The notes: generated by a model from the sequence alone, not told the origin. Counted from the stretch's first letter, positions 1 through 8,993 are shown. The stretch is DNA of 64,000 bases from Bradyrhizobium algeriense (GCF_003062295.1 NZ_PYCN01000003.1:310001-374000), one strand, 5' to 3'. Numbers and translations: made by a program.

Positions 1-1431
1 TTCGGCGGTGTGCTTTCCAACGAATTGCTGCTCGCGATTCCCTTCTTCACCTTCATGGGTTCCGTCCTCGAACGGTGCGGCCTCGCTGAAGACATGCTGG
101 ATTCGATGGGCCAGTTGTTCGGCCCGGTCCGCGGCGGTCTCGGCTATTCCGTCATCATCGTCGGCTTCATCCTCGGCGCGATCACCGGCACGGTGGCGGC
201 GCAAGTCATTGCCATGGCGCTGATCTCGATGCCGGTGATGCTCCGCTATGGTTACAACGTGCGCTACATCACCGGCGTGCTGGCTGCATCCGGCACCATC
301 ACCCAGCTGGTGCCGCCCTCGCTGGTGCTGATCGTGATGGCCGATCAGCTCGGCAAATCGGTCGGCGACATGTATCTCGGCGCCTGGGGCCCCTCGGTGC
401 TCCAGATCGCCCTGTTCGCCGGCTACACGTTCATGCTCGGACTGATCAAGCCCGGTCACGTGCCGCCAGTGCCCAGGGAAGCGCGAACGCTGACAGGCTG
501 GCAGCTCTGGCGCAAATGCCTGATGGGCATCATTCCTTCGGCCGTGCTGATCTTCGTGGTGCTGGGCACCATGATGCTGGGTCTGGCGACGCCGACCGAA
601 GCCGGCGCGATGGGCGCCATCGGCGCGATCATTCTCGCCGCAATCCATCACAAGGACCTGAGCAACAAGGGTCAAAAGATGCTGATCGTCGGCATCGTCG
701 CAGCCGGTATCGGCGCGATCATCGGAGTTCTCCTTGGCAAGGGGCTCGCGTTCAAGCTAACCTTCGCGGTGGTCTATCTCGCCATCGTATGGCTTTGTCT
801 CGAAGCCGTCCGCATTCCTGACCTGCGCGACTTGATCAAGCAGGGCTACTCGACGACCATGCGCCTCTCCACCATGGTGGTCTTCATCCTGATCGGCTCG
901 ACCTGCTTCTCGGTGGTGTTCCTCGGCGTCTCCGGCGGCGTCTGGCTCGAGCACCACCTGACCTCGATTCCGGGCGGCGTCTGGGGTTTTCTGATCTTCA
1001 TCAACCTCTTCATCTTCTTCCTGGCGTTCTTCCTCGACTTCTTCGAGATTGCCTTCATCATCCTGCCCATGGTTGCGCCGATCGCGCAGAAGATTCTGAC
1101 ACCAGTCGTCGGCGCGGATGCCGCCCTGATCTGGTTCGGCGTCATGCTCTGCGTCAACATGCAGACGTCGTTCCTGCATCCCCCCTTCGGCTTCGCGCTG
1201 TTCTACCTGCGCGGCGTTGCGCCCAAGGAGGTCAAGAGCTCCGATATCTATTGGGGTGCCGTGCCCTGGATCGGCCTGCAGGCGGTGATGGTGGCGATCG
1301 TGATCGCCTTCCCTGTCGTGGTTACCGCCCTGCTCGACAAGCCGCTCGACGTCGATCTCAGCAAGGTCAGGATCGAGGTGCCGCAGATCGAACTGCCACC
1401 GATGCTGGATTTCGGCGGGCCGAAACAATAG
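1..1431 (+). CDS. TRAP transporter large permease (DctM/TakM-like), 5' end outside window
   Basis: This is the large integral membrane subunit of a tripartite ATP-independent periplasmic transporter, which imports organic acids with Na+. The reading frame is open from base 1, so the start lies upstream; about 476 residues are visible. The protein is hydrophobic throughout, with repeated long membrane segments and DctM-like stretches such as AIPFFTFMGSVLERCG near the start and ATPTEAGAMGAIGA in the middle. A conserved PPSLVLIVMADQLG block follows the first third. The C-terminal tail after the last helix is short and polar. It converges on two TRAP binding-protein genes that probably serve the same system. 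The small DctQ subunit would be upstream of the window. Confidence 0.93.
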   Translation, partial: FGGVLSNELLLAIPFFTFMGSVLERCGLAEDMLDSMGQLFGPVRGGLGYSVIIVGFILGAITGTVAAQVIAMALISMPVMLRYGYNVRYITGVLAASGTITQLVPPSLVLIVMADQLGKSVGDMYLGAWGPSVLQIALFAGYTFMLGLIKPGHVPPVPREARTLTGWQLWRKCLMGIIPSAVLIFVVLGTMMLGLATPTEAGAMGAIGAIILAAIHHKDLSNKGQKMLIVGIVAAGIGAIIGVLLGKGLAFKLTFAVVYLAIVWLCLEAVRIPDLRDLIKQGYSTTMRLSTMVVFILIGSTCFSVVFLGVSGGVWLEHHLTSIPGGVWGFLIFINLFIFFLAFFLDFFEIAFIILPMVAPIAQKILTPVVGADAALIWFGVMLCVNMQTSFLHPPFGFALFYLRGVAPKEVKSSDIYWGAVPWIGLQAVMVAIVIAFPVVVTALLDKPLDVDLSKVRIEVPQIELPPMLDFGGPKQ

Positions 1432-1454
1432 CGGCCTTCGCTTCTTCCAAGAAG

Positions 1455-1485
1455 AAACCCCGGAGCTTTCGCTCCGGGGTTTTTG
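1455..1485. terminator. Rho-independent terminator between convergent TRAP genes
   Basis: A 9-bp GC-rich stem (CCCCGGAGC / GCTCCGGGG) with a TTTC loop is followed on the plus strand by five T residues. On the minus strand it is followed by TTTCTTC. It lies between the ends of the permease gene and the convergent binding-protein gene and can serve both. Confidence 0.85.
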
Positions 1486-1509
1486 CTTGTCGAACCTGCT
1501 ACGACGCGA

Positions 1510-2598
1510 TCAGCCTTGCGGGTTGCGTGCCATGAAACTGTCGTAACCGAGCTCCGCGACCTGGAACCACTGGTATCCGTTGCCCGTGAAACCATTCAGC
1601 GACTCCAAGACCTTCTTGAAGTTCGGATTGGTCGCCGCCGTTTCGGCATACAGTTCCTTCGTCGCCTTGAGGCAAGCCTGCATGATCGGTGGCGAGAACG
1701 CGTGCAGCTTAGTGCCGCCGGCGAGCAATTTTTTCAGCGCCGGTGGATTACCCTGATCGTACTTCGCCATCATCCAGCTATTGGCGGACTGGCCGGCCTG
1801 CTCGATGACGCTTTGATAGTATTTCGGCAGCGAATTCCATTTATCCAGGTTGACGAGCCCGAGCAGCATCGGTCCGCCTTCCCACCAGCCGGGATAGTAA
1901 TAATGCGGCGCGACCTTGTTGAAGCCGAGCTTCTCGTCGTCATAGGGTCCGACCCATTCCGCCGCATCGATCGTGCCCTTTTCGAGCGCGGGATAGATGT
2001 CGCCGCCGGCAAGCTGCTGCGGCACGACGCCGAGCCTCTGCATCACGCGGCCGGCAAAGCCGCCGATACGCATCTTCAACCCCTTCAGGTCGTCGACGGT
2101 GTTGATTTCCTTTCGGAACCAGCCGCCCATCTGGCAGCCGGTGTTACCGGCCAGAAACGAGGTGACGTTGTAGCTCTTGTAGAACTGGTTGAGCAGATCC
2201 CTGCCGCCGCCGAGCATGTACCAGGCCTGGTTGAGACGCTGGTTGGGACCGAACGGCACCGCCGTGCCGAAGGCAAAGGTCGGGTCCTTGCCGAAATAAT
2301 AGTAGGACGCCGTATGGCCCATCTCGACGGTGCCGTTCTGCACGGCATCAAGCACCTGCAGGCCGGGCACGATTTCGCCGCCGGCAAAAGCCTGGATCTG
2401 GAACTTGTTGTCGGTGGCTTCGCCAACGAGCTTGGCCATCAGCTCGACCCCGCCCCACAGCGTGTCGAGTGATTTTGGCCAGCTTGCCGTCAGACGCCAC
2501 TTGATCTCCGGCATCGATTGAGCGATGGCGGGAGCCGCCAGAGTTGCAGCGCCGGCCGCGCCAATGCCTGTGACTTTAAGAAAATCTCTTCTTTTCAT
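1510..2598 (-). CDS. TRAP transporter substrate-binding protein, TakP-like (copy 1)
   Basis: This is a periplasmic solute receptor of the DctP/TakP family. The start at 2598 opens with MKRRDFLKVTG, a Tat-type signal, and cleavage is likely after APAIAQ; an in-frame ATG three codons upstream is possible but gives worse ribosome-binding spacing. The mature part carries family blocks ASYYYFGKDPTFAFGT, GGWFRKEI, LKMRIGG and GTIDAAEWVGPYDDEKLG, the last shared with alpha-keto-acid-binding TakP. The region upstream has AGGGA about ten bases before the start. It is closely similar over its whole length to the neighbouring gene at 2764-3852, which indicates tandem duplication. The substrate is inferred only (2-oxo acid or similar carboxylate). 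Confidence 0.92.
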   Translation of the reverse strand: MKRRDFLKVTGIGAAGAATLAAPAIAQSMPEIKWRLTASWPKSLDTLWGGVELMAKLVGEATDNKFQIQAFAGGEIVPGLQVLDAVQNGTVEMGHTASYYYFGKDPTFAFGTAVPFGPNQRLNQAWYMLGGGRDLLNQFYKSYNVTSFLAGNTGCQMGGWFRKEINTVDDLKGLKMRIGGFAGRVMQRLGVVPQQLAGGDIYPALEKGTIDAAEWVGPYDDEKLGFNKVAPHYYYPGWWEGGPMLLGLVNLDKWNSLPKYYQSVIEQAGQSANSWMMAKYDQGNPPALKKLLAGGTKLHAFSPPIMQACLKATKELYAETAATNPNFKKVLESLNGFTGNGYQWFQVAELGYDSFMARNPQG

Positions 2599-2702
2599 TG
2601 AATCCATCCCTGTTGGTGAACGTGTCGTGGCCCTCTTGGCGAGGCCTTCACAGCCAGCATGGAACAACCGGTTCCCGATTTCCATCCCGAACTATACGGG
2701 CA

Positions 2703-2740
2703 AAACGAAAAAAGCCCGGCCTCCTTGCGAAGGCCGGGCT
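2703..2740 (-). terminator. Rho-independent terminator after TRAP binding protein copy 2
   Basis: The stem AGCCCGGCCT / AGGCCGGGCT (2713-2722 with 2731-2740) has an 8-base loop. Read on the minus strand it is followed by a T-rich run (2703-2712), so it ends transcription of the upstream copy before the next copy begins. Confidence 0.85.
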
Positions 2741-2763
2741 GCTTTCTACGACTTAAGACGTAA

Positions 2764-3852
2764 TCAGCCGCGGGTGCGCGAGCGAATCATGAAGCTGTCA
2801 TAGGTGTATTCGGCAACCTGCCACCACAGATACTGGTCGGAGCGGTAGGCCTGCATTGCGTCGATCGACTTCTTGAAGTCGGCGTTCTTGCCCGACAGTT
2901 CGCCCCACAGCTCGTTGGTCGACTTCAGGCAGGCTTCCAGCACTTCATTGGTGAATGGACGCAGCTGCGTGCCGCCGGCCACCAGGCGCTTCAGCGCGGA
3001 CGGGTTCTGCATGTCGTAACGTGCGTTCATCCAGGTATTGGCGTGGGCCGTGGCATTGGTGAGAATCGCCTGATAGTTCTTCGGCAGCGAATTCCACTTT
3101 TCGAGATTGCAGAAGGCGTGGATCATCGGGCCGCCTTCCCAGAAGCCCGGGTAGTAATAGTACTTCGCGACCTTCGCGAAGCCGAGCTTCTCGTCGTCAT
3201 AGGGACCGACCCACTCGGCCGCATCGATGGTGCCCTTCTCGAGCGCCGGGTAGATTTCGCCGCCGGCGAGCTGCTGCGGCACCACGCCGACCTTCTGAAA
3301 GACCTGTCCGGCGATGCCGCCGATACGCATCTTGAGACCCGAAAGATCGGCGACCGTCTTGATCTCCTTGCGGAACCAGCCGCCCATCTGCGCGCCGGTA
3401 TTACCGCAGGCGAAGCCGATCACGCCGAACTTCTTGAAGAACTCGTTGCCGAGTGCCTCACCGCCGCCCTGGTACCACCAGGAATTCTGCTGGCGCGCAT
3501 TGAGGCCGAACGGGACCGAGGCAAAGATCGCAAACGTCGGATCCTTGCCGACATAATAATAAGAGACGGTATGACACATCTCGACGGTATTGTTCGACGT
3601 CGCGTCCAGCGCCTGCAGGCCGGGGACGATTTCGCCGGCTCCGAACACCTGGATCTGAAACTTGTTGTCGGTCATCTCGGCGACGTACTTCGCCACCTGC
3701 TCAGCGCCGCCATAGATGGTGTCGAGCGACTTCGGAAAGCTCGACGTCAGGCGCCATTTGATCTCAGGCGATGATTGCGCGATCGCCGGCGAGGCAACGG
3801 CTGTCGCGGCAGCACCGGCCGCTGAAACCTTCAAAAAATCACGACGCTTCAT
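2764..3852 (-). CDS. TRAP transporter substrate-binding protein, TakP-like (copy 2)
   Basis: This second periplasmic TRAP receptor is nearly colinear with the gene at 1510-2598. It opens with MKRRDFLKVSAAGAAATA, a Tat signal ending in SPAIAQ, preceded by a strong AAGGAG site. It shares SYYYVGKDPTFAIF, GGWFRKEIKTV, LKMRIGG and GTIDAAEWVGPYDDEKLG with its twin. Differences are scattered through the ligand lobe rather than clustered, so the copies may bind related but not identical carboxylates. Each copy ends at its own terminator, which suggests separate expression. The product is exported folded to the periplasm and delivers substrate to a TRAP permease, plausibly the one at 1-1431. Confidence 0.93.
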   Translation of the reverse strand: MKRRDFLKVSAAGAAATAVASPAIAQSSPEIKWRLTSSFPKSLDTIYGGAEQVAKYVAEMTDNKFQIQVFGAGEIVPGLQALDATSNNTVEMCHTVSYYYVGKDPTFAIFASVPFGLNARQQNSWWYQGGGEALGNEFFKKFGVIGFACGNTGAQMGGWFRKEIKTVADLSGLKMRIGGIAGQVFQKVGVVPQQLAGGEIYPALEKGTIDAAEWVGPYDDEKLGFAKVAKYYYYPGFWEGGPMIHAFCNLEKWNSLPKNYQAILTNATAHANTWMNARYDMQNPSALKRLVAGGTQLRPFTNEVLEACLKSTNELWGELSGKNADFKKSIDAMQAYRSDQYLWWQVAEYTYDSFMIRSRTRG

Positions 3853-4033
3853 TCAAGTCTCCTTAAGACGGGTCGTTTCCCATATTCCTCGAGCTGTCCT
3901 CCGGCGGGCGAATTCCACGTCATCCGGGGCGCTCTGGCGGGGCGGCTTTAACACGGAAGTTCGCTATCGAAAACGCGACAAAGGCATGACTGCACTGATT
4001 AAACCAAAGTCTTAGGGGCGACGGATAAGGGCC

Positions 4034-5179
4034 TCAGGCCGCAGCGATAGCGCCCTGAAGCTGGTCGCGAACCCTGGTCCCGATCGCCCGGTAGATCGCG
4101 GCATGCGGACCGTCCGGTTCGCTCGCCACCACCGGGTTACCGTCATCGGAGGTGGTCCGGATCGACATGTGCAGCGGGATCTCGCCCAGGAACGGGACGC
4201 CCAGCCGTTCCGCTTCATGCCGCGCGCCGCCATGACCGAAAATGTCGGAACGCGTGCCGCATTCGGGGCACTGGAAGTAGCTCATGTTCTCGACGATGCC
4301 GAGCACCGGCACGTTGACCTTCCTGAACATCGCGAGCCCTCTGCGCGCGTCGATCAGCGAGAGATCCTGCGGTGTCGAGATGATCACCGCTCCCTTCAGC
4401 GGCACATTCTGCGCCAGCGTCAATTGCGCATCGCCGGTGCCGGGCGGCATGTCGACGACCAGAATATCGAGCGTACCCCACGCCACGTCGCGCAGCATCT
4501 GGGTGATCGCCGACATCACCATCGGCCCGCGCCAGATCATCGCGGTGTTTTCCTCGACCAGGAAGCCGATCGACATGATGGAAAGCCCGAAACGCTGGAT
4601 CGGAATCATCTTCCTGTTGTCATCGAGTTGCGGCTTCTCATTGATGCCGGTCAGCCGCGGCACCGACGGGCCGTAAATGTCGGCGTCGAGCAGGCCGACG
4701 CGTAAGCCCAGGTCGCGCAGGCCCAGCGCCAGGTTGAGCGCGGTGGTCGACTTGCCGACGCCGCCCTTGCCCGAGGCCACCGCGATGACCGCGGCAACGC
4801 CCGGTATCTCCGCCTGTTTCGACATCGGCGACGCCGCGCCTTGCGGCGGGCGATGCGCGGCGACCGGTTGCACGCCGGGAGAATGTGAATGCGCATGGCG
4901 ATGCGGCGCAGGCGCAGGAGACGGCGAGCCGGGCTTGCGCTCGGCCGTCAGCGCGATCATCGCCGCGGTGACGCCGGGAATCGCGCGCACGGCGGCCTCG
5001 GCCTGCGCCCGCACGCTTTCCCAGGCGCGGGCCTCCGCTGCGTCGACGTTGATGGAGAAGAACACCTTGCCGTCGGTGACCGAGATCGCCGACAGCACAT
5101 TGGCATTGGTCAAGGGCACGCCGCGCGGCGACGCCACCCCGCCAAGGGAATCGAGAACCTGTTGCTGCGTAACGCTCAC
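4034..5179 (-). CDS. mrp: Iron-sulfur cluster carrier ATPase, Mrp/ApbC family
   Basis: This is a cytosolic P-loop ATPase that carries Fe-S clusters to apoproteins. The GTG start at 5179 gives VSVTQQQVLDSLGG and has AGGAG about eight bases upstream; the frame is open further upstream, but that part reads through an interspersed repeat. An N-terminal MIP18/DUF59-type domain (about residues 1-90) is followed by a His/Pro-rich linker and a ParA-like ATPase domain. That domain has a deviant Walker A motif GKGGVGKST, DADIYGPSVPRL, a VVDMPPGTGD block and a C-terminal CPECG motif. The CxxC is the expected cluster ligand. The length of 381 residues is normal for the alphaproteobacterial form. Confidence 0.95.
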   Translation of the reverse strand: MSVTQQQVLDSLGGVASPRGVPLTNANVLSAISVTDGKVFFSINVDAAEARAWESVRAQAEAAVRAIPGVTAAMIALTAERKPGSPSPAPAPHRHAHSHSPGVQPVAAHRPPQGAASPMSKQAEIPGVAAVIAVASGKGGVGKSTTALNLALGLRDLGLRVGLLDADIYGPSVPRLTGINEKPQLDDNRKMIPIQRFGLSIMSIGFLVEENTAMIWRGPMVMSAITQMLRDVAWGTLDILVVDMPPGTGDAQLTLAQNVPLKGAVIISTPQDLSLIDARRGLAMFRKVNVPVLGIVENMSYFQCPECGTRSDIFGHGGARHEAERLGVPFLGEIPLHMSIRTTSDDGNPVVASEPDGPHAAIYRAIGTRVRDQLQGAIAAA

Positions 5180-5311
5180 TCGCGCATCTCCTGAAGCCCT
5201 TTCGGTCCTGAGTGAGAACCGGGCCCTACTCTCTTGTATCGACGCGCTTTCTTGACGCGACCCGATCCACCTCGGAGCACATCCGAAAAGCGGGCCTCGT
5301 CCCAAAACGCC

Positions 5312-5412
5312 AGAGCGTGATGATACTTCTTCGAAACATCATCCCGCTCTATCTCTTTGATTCGAGCATGATCTTTTCGGAAAACCGGTCCCCACTTTTC
5401 CGGATCATGCTC
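5312..5412. repeat. Bradyrhizobium-type palindromic interspersed repeat
   Basis: The core is an imperfect inverted repeat at 5364-5412, with GAGCATGATC at one end and GGATCATGCTC at the other around TTTTCGGAAAA and CTTTTCC. A smaller inverted repeat, GATGAT with ATCATC, lies just before it. I recognise this text as an intergenic repeat common in Bradyrhizobium genomes. It sits between mrp and the VOC gene and could fold in either transcript. Confidence 0.7.
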
Positions 5413-5451
5413 TAGCCCGATGCGACCCATAGAGCGGTTCAGCGCAAAAGG

Positions 5452-5886
5452 CTACCTCGCTCCCACATCATCCCGCCGCTCGGCAGGGGCTGCGGCCGTC
5501 TCCTTGGCGGCCTCATAGTTCAGTTCGATCATGACGCCGTTGGGGTCATTGACGAAGATCTGCCAGAGGTCACCGCCCGGCACCTGCCGGGAGTCATATG
5601 CCATGCCCTTCGCTTCCAGCCGCCGCTTCATGCCGTCGAAGCCGTAGCTGGCAAACGCGACATGATGGACGACGCCGGAATCCGGCTTCTGCGGTTCCTC
5701 GGTCCTGGAAATATCGACGAGGTGCACCACCGCCTTGCCCTCGCTGTACATCCACGCCCCGGGGAAAGCAAAGTTCGGCCGGGCGCCCTTTTCCAGGCCC
5801 AGAATGTCCTCATAGAACCGGACCGTATCGGCAAGGTTGCGGGTCCGGATGTTGAAATGGTCGAGCACGCCCACGCTGACGCCCAT
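5452..5886 (-). CDS. VOC family (glyoxalase/dioxygenase superfamily) protein
   Basis: This is a small cytosolic metalloprotein of the vicinal oxygen chelate fold, 144 residues. It shows the expected ligand positions: the first His in LDHFNI near residue 10, a His in VVHLVD near residue 56, a His pair in VVHHVAF, and Glu in the terminal MIELNY. A conserved WQIFVNDPNG loop precedes the last strand. GGGAG lies about nine bases before the ATG. The family includes lactoylglutathione lyases, ring-cleavage dioxygenases and resistance proteins. Neither sequence nor neighbours identify the substrate. Confidence 0.88.
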   Translation of the reverse strand: MGVSVGVLDHFNIRTRNLADTVRFYEDILGLEKGARPNFAFPGAWMYSEGKAVVHLVDISRTEEPQKPDSGVVHHVAFASYGFDGMKRRLEAKGMAYDSRQVPGGDLWQIFVNDPNGVMIELNYEAAKETAAAPAERRDDVGAR

Positions 5887-6060
5887 GCGATGTCACTCCC
5901 TTTTTTGTGAAGTTCTTGAGATTGCTATCCTAGCACAAATCCGGCCCCGCCCGCCAAACGAAGGCGTTGCCCTGCCCTGCGCAGCTTGTATGGTGCGGCT
6001 CCCTCAAGAACACCCGTCCGGCCAGCCCAATGTCGCCGGCAAAACTTCAAGGTAACACAC

Positions 6061-6933
6061 ATGGCTAAAGTCGCTTTTCTCGGTCTCGGCGTCATGGGTT
6101 TCCCTATGGCAGGACATCTGGTGAAAAAAGGCGGCCACGAGGTGACCGTGTACAACCGGACCGGCGCCAAGGCTGCGGAATGGGCGGACAAGTTCGGCGG
6201 GCGCACCGCGCCGACGCCGAAGGCCGCGGCCGATGGCCAGGATTTCGTGATGTGCTGCGTCGGCAACGACAATGACCTGCGTGCGGTCACGATCGGTACC
6301 GACGGCGCCTTCGCCGGCATGAAAAAGGGTGCTGTCTTCGTCGACCACACCACCGCCTCCGCCGAGGTTGCCCGCGAGCTCGACGCCGCCGCCACCAAGG
6401 CAAGCTTCAAGTTCATCGACGCGCCGGTGTCCGGCGGCCAGGCCGGTGCGGAAAACGGCGTGCTGACGGTGATGTGCGGCGGCAAGGAAGATGCCTATGC
6501 CGCGGCCGAGCCGATCATCGCCGGCTCCTACGCCAGGATGTGCAAACTGCTCGGACCCGCCGGCGCCGGCCAGCTCACCAAGATGGTCAACCAGATCTGC
6601 ATCGCGGGTCTGGTCCAGGGCCTGTCCGAGGGCCTTCATTTCGCAAAGAAGTCGGGGCTCGACGTTGCGGCCGTGGTCGAGACCATCTCCAAGGGCGCGG
6701 CGCAGTCGTGGCAGATGGAGAACCGCTACAAAGCGATGAACGAGGGCAAGTTCGATTTCGGCTTTGCGGTCGAATGGATGCGCAAGGACCTATCGATCTG
6801 CATCGCCGAGGCCCGCCGCAACGGCGCCAACCTGCCGGTGACCGCTTTGGTCGATCAGTTCTACGCCGAGGTCGAGAAGATGGGCGGCAAGCGCTGGGAT
6901 ACGTCGAGCCTGATGGCCCGGCTGGAGCGGTGA
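6061..6933 (+). CDS. NAD(P)-dependent beta-hydroxyacid dehydrogenase (HIBADH/GarR-like)
   Basis: This cytosolic oxidoreductase belongs to the 3-hydroxyisobutyrate / tartronate semialdehyde reductase family, 290 residues. The ATG at 6061 begins MAKVAFLGLGVMGFPMAGHL, containing the Rossmann GxGxxG; the in-frame ATG at 5986 would add an atypical leader. The substrate-binding signature DAPVSGGQAGAENG lies near residue 120, and the catalytic Lys is in GQLTKMVNQ near residue 170. The C-terminal helical domain has SWQMENRY and FAVEWMRKDL. The sequence alone cannot separate 3-hydroxyisobutyrate, 2-hydroxy-3-oxopropionate and glyoxylate/succinic semialdehyde reductase activity. Confidence 0.9.
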   Translation: MAKVAFLGLGVMGFPMAGHLVKKGGHEVTVYNRTGAKAAEWADKFGGRTAPTPKAAADGQDFVMCCVGNDNDLRAVTIGTDGAFAGMKKGAVFVDHTTASAEVARELDAAATKASFKFIDAPVSGGQAGAENGVLTVMCGGKEDAYAAAEPIIAGSYARMCKLLGPAGAGQLTKMVNQICIAGLVQGLSEGLHFAKKSGLDVAAVVETISKGAAQSWQMENRYKAMNEGKFDFGFAVEWMRKDLSICIAEARRNGANLPVTALVDQFYAEVEKMGGKRWDTSSLMARLER

Positions 6934-7018
6934 GTTAAAAAAGCCGGTTAAGATCGGAGAACGAGCCCCGCTTTTTGTCTCGTCAGAAGCGGGGTTCCAT
7001 TTGGGGAACAGGTTAATT

Positions 7019-7034
7019 TTAACTTCCCGTTAAC
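7019..7034. promoter_or_regulatory. Candidate CtrA box upstream of histidine kinase
   Basis: The sequence TTAA-CTTCCCG-TTAAC exactly fits the alphaproteobacterial CtrA consensus TTAA-N7-TTAAC. Another TTAA lies at 7013-7016. The site is about 100 bases upstream of a kinase whose H-box resembles the PleC/DivJ/PdhS group. The match is seen directly; CtrA control is inferred. Confidence 0.5.
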
Positions 7035-7134
7035 GGATATTTTTAGCTCTTTAAGTCATCGCTTAATGATTTAGCGCCACAGATAGACAATGCAAAAAGC
7101 CCGCGCGGTTCACGGGCAGGATTTGTGTTGTTTG

Positions 7135-8733
7135 ATGAGTAACCCCGCAGAAAAGCCCGAGGTCGTGCAGCTTCCGGCAGAAGCGCCGGTGGCACCGCCG
7201 GTCAACACCCGGCGCGTGGCGGCGCAGCGGGTGCGCGAGGCGCGGGATCGGTTAACGTCATCAAGCGGCACCCGCCCGGCCTTCGATACCGAATTGCTCC
7301 GGCAATACGCCCAGACCCGGGTATCGGCCTCCTTCGTCGTCATGCTGCTGGTGGTTGCGACCGGCGTGCTGTTCGGCCTCTGGAAGGCCGTTGTGCCGGC
7401 CGCGGTCTGGACCGTCGGCATGCTCTGCATCCATGCCGCCATCATCCGCAATTGCTGGCGCTTCCTCGGCGAGCAGCCCTCGCTCGCCGCCACGCGCAAA
7501 TGGCAAACCCGGTTCGTGCTGCTCGACCTGCTCTACGGCCTGAGCTGGACGGCGATCCTGCTGCATCCGGCCGGCCTCGACGTCGTTTCGAACACGATGA
7601 TGATGTTCCTGATGCTGCTGGTGATCGCGGTGTCGAGCATGCTGGCGGCAACCCTCCCCATTGCGGCGATGGCCGCGACCGCGCCGGTGACGGCGGCGAT
7701 CGCGCTCAATTTCGTCATGGGCGGAACCTTCGACAATTACGCGCTCGCGCTGCTTGCGGTCGCCGCCGAAGCCTATTTTGCCCTGCTCGCCCATCAGCTC
7801 CATTCGACGACCCTGGCGACCCTGGAAGCGCGCGCCGAAAAGGACGCGCTGATCGGCGAACTCGAACAGGCCAAGGCGATCTCGGACGAAGCGCGGCACC
7901 GCGCCGAATCCGCCAACGTCGCCAAGTCGCGCTTTCTGGCCCAGATGAGCCACGAGCTGCGCACGCCGCTGAACGCGATCCTCGGCTTCTCCGAAGTGAT
8001 GAAGAGCGAAATCTTTGGCGCGCATACGGTGGCGGTGTACAAGGAATATTCCGCCGACATCCATAATTCGGGCGTTCACCTGCTCAATCTCATCAACGAG
8101 ATTCTCGATCTGTCACGGATCGAGGCAGGCCGCTATGAGCTGAACGAGGAAGCGGTGTCGCTGGTGCACGTCGTTGCCGACTGCCACCATCTGTTGAAGC
8201 TGCGCGCGACCAGCCGCGGCATCACCATCCACGAGGTGTTCGAGCACGGCATGCCCCGGATCTGGGGCGACGAACGCGCCACGCGCCAGGTCGTGCTCAA
8301 TTTGTTGTCCAATTCGATCAAGTTCACCCCACAGGGGGGCGATATCTGGCTCAAGGTCGGCTGGACCGCTTCCGGCGGGCAATATCTGAGCGTCAAGGAC
8401 ACCGGCTCCGGCATTGCCGAGGATGAGATTCCGGTCGTGCTGGCCTCGTTCGGCCAGGGCTCCAACTCGATCAAATCGGCCGAACAGGGCGCGGGGCTGG
8501 GCCTTCCGATCGCAAAGAGCCTGATCGACATGCACGGCGGTACCTTCACGCTGAAATCGAAGCTGCGCATCGGCACCGAAGTCATCGTCACCTTCCCGCC
8601 GGAGCGCGTGATGAGTGCGCTGGCGCCGATGGCCGAGGAGGCCCCGCCCCTGCAGCCCGATCCCACCTTCACAGCCGACGACAAACGGCGGACGCGTCAC
8701 AAACCGATCATGAGTGCAGGAACCGGCTTGTAA
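7135..8733 (+). CDS. Membrane sensor histidine kinase, PleC/DivJ/PdhS-like
   Basis: This is a two-component sensor kinase of about 532 residues. The ATG at 7135 (MSNPAEKPEV) was chosen because the upstream in-frame ATG at 7090 has no ribosome-binding site. A proline-rich cytosolic N-terminus is followed by six or so hydrophobic segments (about residues 65-225) and a coiled stretch. Next come a HisKA domain with H-box SHELRTPLNAILGFSE (phospho-His near 273) and a HATPase domain with N-box NLLSNSIKFTP, G1 DTGSGIA and G2 GAGLGLPIA. There is no receiver or PAS domain. No response regulator is adjacent, as is usual for the DivK-directed kinases. A CtrA-box-like site lies upstream. Confidence 0.9.
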   Translation: MSNPAEKPEVVQLPAEAPVAPPVNTRRVAAQRVREARDRLTSSSGTRPAFDTELLRQYAQTRVSASFVVMLLVVATGVLFGLWKAVVPAAVWTVGMLCIHAAIIRNCWRFLGEQPSLAATRKWQTRFVLLDLLYGLSWTAILLHPAGLDVVSNTMMMFLMLLVIAVSSMLAATLPIAAMAATAPVTAAIALNFVMGGTFDNYALALLAVAAEAYFALLAHQLHSTTLATLEARAEKDALIGELEQAKAISDEARHRAESANVAKSRFLAQMSHELRTPLNAILGFSEVMKSEIFGAHTVAVYKEYSADIHNSGVHLLNLINEILDLSRIEAGRYELNEEAVSLVHVVADCHHLLKLRATSRGITIHEVFEHGMPRIWGDERATRQVVLNLLSNSIKFTPQGGDIWLKVGWTASGGQYLSVKDTGSGIAEDEIPVVLASFGQGSNSIKSAEQGAGLGLPIAKSLIDMHGGTFTLKSKLRIGTEVIVTFPPERVMSALAPMAEEAPPLQPDPTFTADDKRRTRHKPIMSAGTGL

Positions 8734-8789
8734 CCGGGTTGTAGCTGGAGCGCTTGCGCAAGTGACGCAAACCATTTCACTATCGATAA

Positions 8790-8993
8790 ATGAGCAAAGA
8801 AACGCCGTGTATCGCAGTCTGCATGATGGACCCCAAAACCAAACTCTGCTTCGGCTGCGGACGCACGCTGCCGGAGATCGCGCGCTGGCACCGCATGGAG
8901 AGCGCGGAGCGATTAGCCGTGATGGAAGGCCTTGCGGCGCGCATGGCGGAAGCCGGCCTCGTGCAGATGCCGCCGCGCCCCGAGCGCGGCTGA
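8790..8993 (+). CDS. DUF1289 family protein
   Basis: This 67-residue protein has four conserved cysteines, in PCIAVCMM and LCFGCGRTL, followed by EIARWHRM. That is the DUF1289 signature, a small presumed Fe-S or Zn-binding module found widely in proteobacteria and of unknown function. It begins 56 bases after the kinase gene on the same strand and is followed closely by the aspartic protease gene, so all three could be co-transcribed. Confidence 0.85.
   Translation: MSKETPCIAVCMMDPKTKLCFGCGRTLPEIARWHRMESAERLAVMEGLAARMAEAGLVQMPPRPERG

Noticed and set aside
5176..5430. Upstream extension of mrp and a frame reading through 5180-5430
   Set aside because: The amino acids come from the palindromic interspersed repeat. 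GTG 5179 with AGGAG is the better mrp start.
6965..6997. CCCCGC/GCGGGG hairpin after the dehydrogenase gene as a terminator
   Set aside because: The loop is long and no T-run follows, so it was not listed as a terminator.
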